This document shows, one piece after another, positions 29,397-29,636 of a stretch of DNA of 29,636 nt. Source of the DNA: Phaeoceros laevis (taxonomy: Eukaryota > Anthocerotophyta > Anthocerotopsida > Notothyladales); the NCBI GenBank assembly GCA_049999765.1, contig JBNGIQ010005056.1, positions 1 to 29,636 of the forward strand. Reading direction: 5' to 3'. Positions within the stretch are counted from its first letter, which is position 1. Each line of letters begins with the position of its first letter. The position numbers were made by a program, and so were the translations under genes. The notes under the pieces were generated by a model that was not told the origin of the DNA, ran no database searches, and saw only the letters and a program-made list of their open reading frames with translations.

Positions 29397-29636
29397 CTGA
29401 TTACAGAGTTTTGCCGCCGTTCCAATTATCTATCACCTCCTCCTTCCTACCCTGGCCAGGCGACCATAAGATCTGGTGGTTGAACTAACACTAGACTACA
29501 CACAACTGATCGAATCCTTAACTGGGGCTTATGTCTGTCCAGAATCACCTGCTGGCCACTGAAACGTGAGCTCAACTGGAGAACAACACAAACATAAGCA
29601 GGACATTGGATTACTAGCACAGCAGTTGCATACCTG
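29397..29636. other. Right-edge sequence, nothing recognised
   Basis: About 240 bases with no coding, repeat or RNA signal that I can support. Confidence 0.4.

Noticed and set aside
1-29636. CRISPR arrays, operons, ribosome binding sites, riboswitches
   Set aside because: The window is eukaryotic (spliced genes, LINE); no regularly spaced repeats of the CRISPR kind or bacterial signals were found.

Overview
This looks like nuclear DNA from a land plant, probably a seed-free lineage such as a lycophyte, bryophyte or fern. That is an inference from short introns (about 70-160 bp) and gene content: a plant-type LINE, a plant subtilase, a nepenthesin-like aspartyl protease, a plant-type APC2 and a bestrophin-like channel with a plastid-type leader. 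I see no rRNA, CRISPR array or bacterial operon structure. A 100-base N gap lies at 722-821.

Layout. (1) 1-~4450, minus: a decayed non-LTR retrotransposon (APE endonuclease, reverse transcriptase, zf-RVT), running off the left edge. (2) ~4295-5283, minus: a four-exon gene for a secreted subtilisin-propeptide (I9, SPI-1-like) protein whose end runs into the LINE. (3) ~5690-6075, minus: a broken nepenthesin-like fragment. (4) 6147-8566, minus: an intron-bearing but disrupted APC2 (anaphase-promoting complex subunit 2) copy without its cullin C-terminus. (5) 8985-10667, plus: an apparently intact five-exon bestrophin/VCCN1-like chloride channel gene. (6) 10668-12650: no gene, but a degenerate tandem repeat. 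(7) 12651-14003, plus: a subtilase C-terminal part without the catalytic Asp and His. (8) 14553-21844, minus: a two-exon gene for a ~2,382-residue protein with a VLIG/GBP-like GTPase core, a long Cys/His-rich zinc-binding section and a C-terminal vWA domain. (9) 23555-28500, plus: an LRR-ROC-COR (ROCO) gene followed, in the same frame and past a single TAG, by a complete animal-type caspase domain (p20 + p10).

The most striking part is 14.5-28.5 kb. Two very large GTPase proteins are encoded head-to-head about 1.7 kb apart. One has a zinc-rich section and a vWA domain; the other joins LRR sensing, a Roc-COR switch and a caspase protease. Land plants are known for metacaspases, not C14A caspases, so an Asp-specific-looking caspase coupled to a ROCO switch suggests an uncharacterised sensor-switch-protease system, possibly for immunity or cell death. 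The architecture is read from the sequence; the function is inferred. The left third is mostly decaying gene copies and a transposon, whereas the bestrophin and both GTPase genes keep long open frames, so the lesions on the left are unlikely to be sequencing error.
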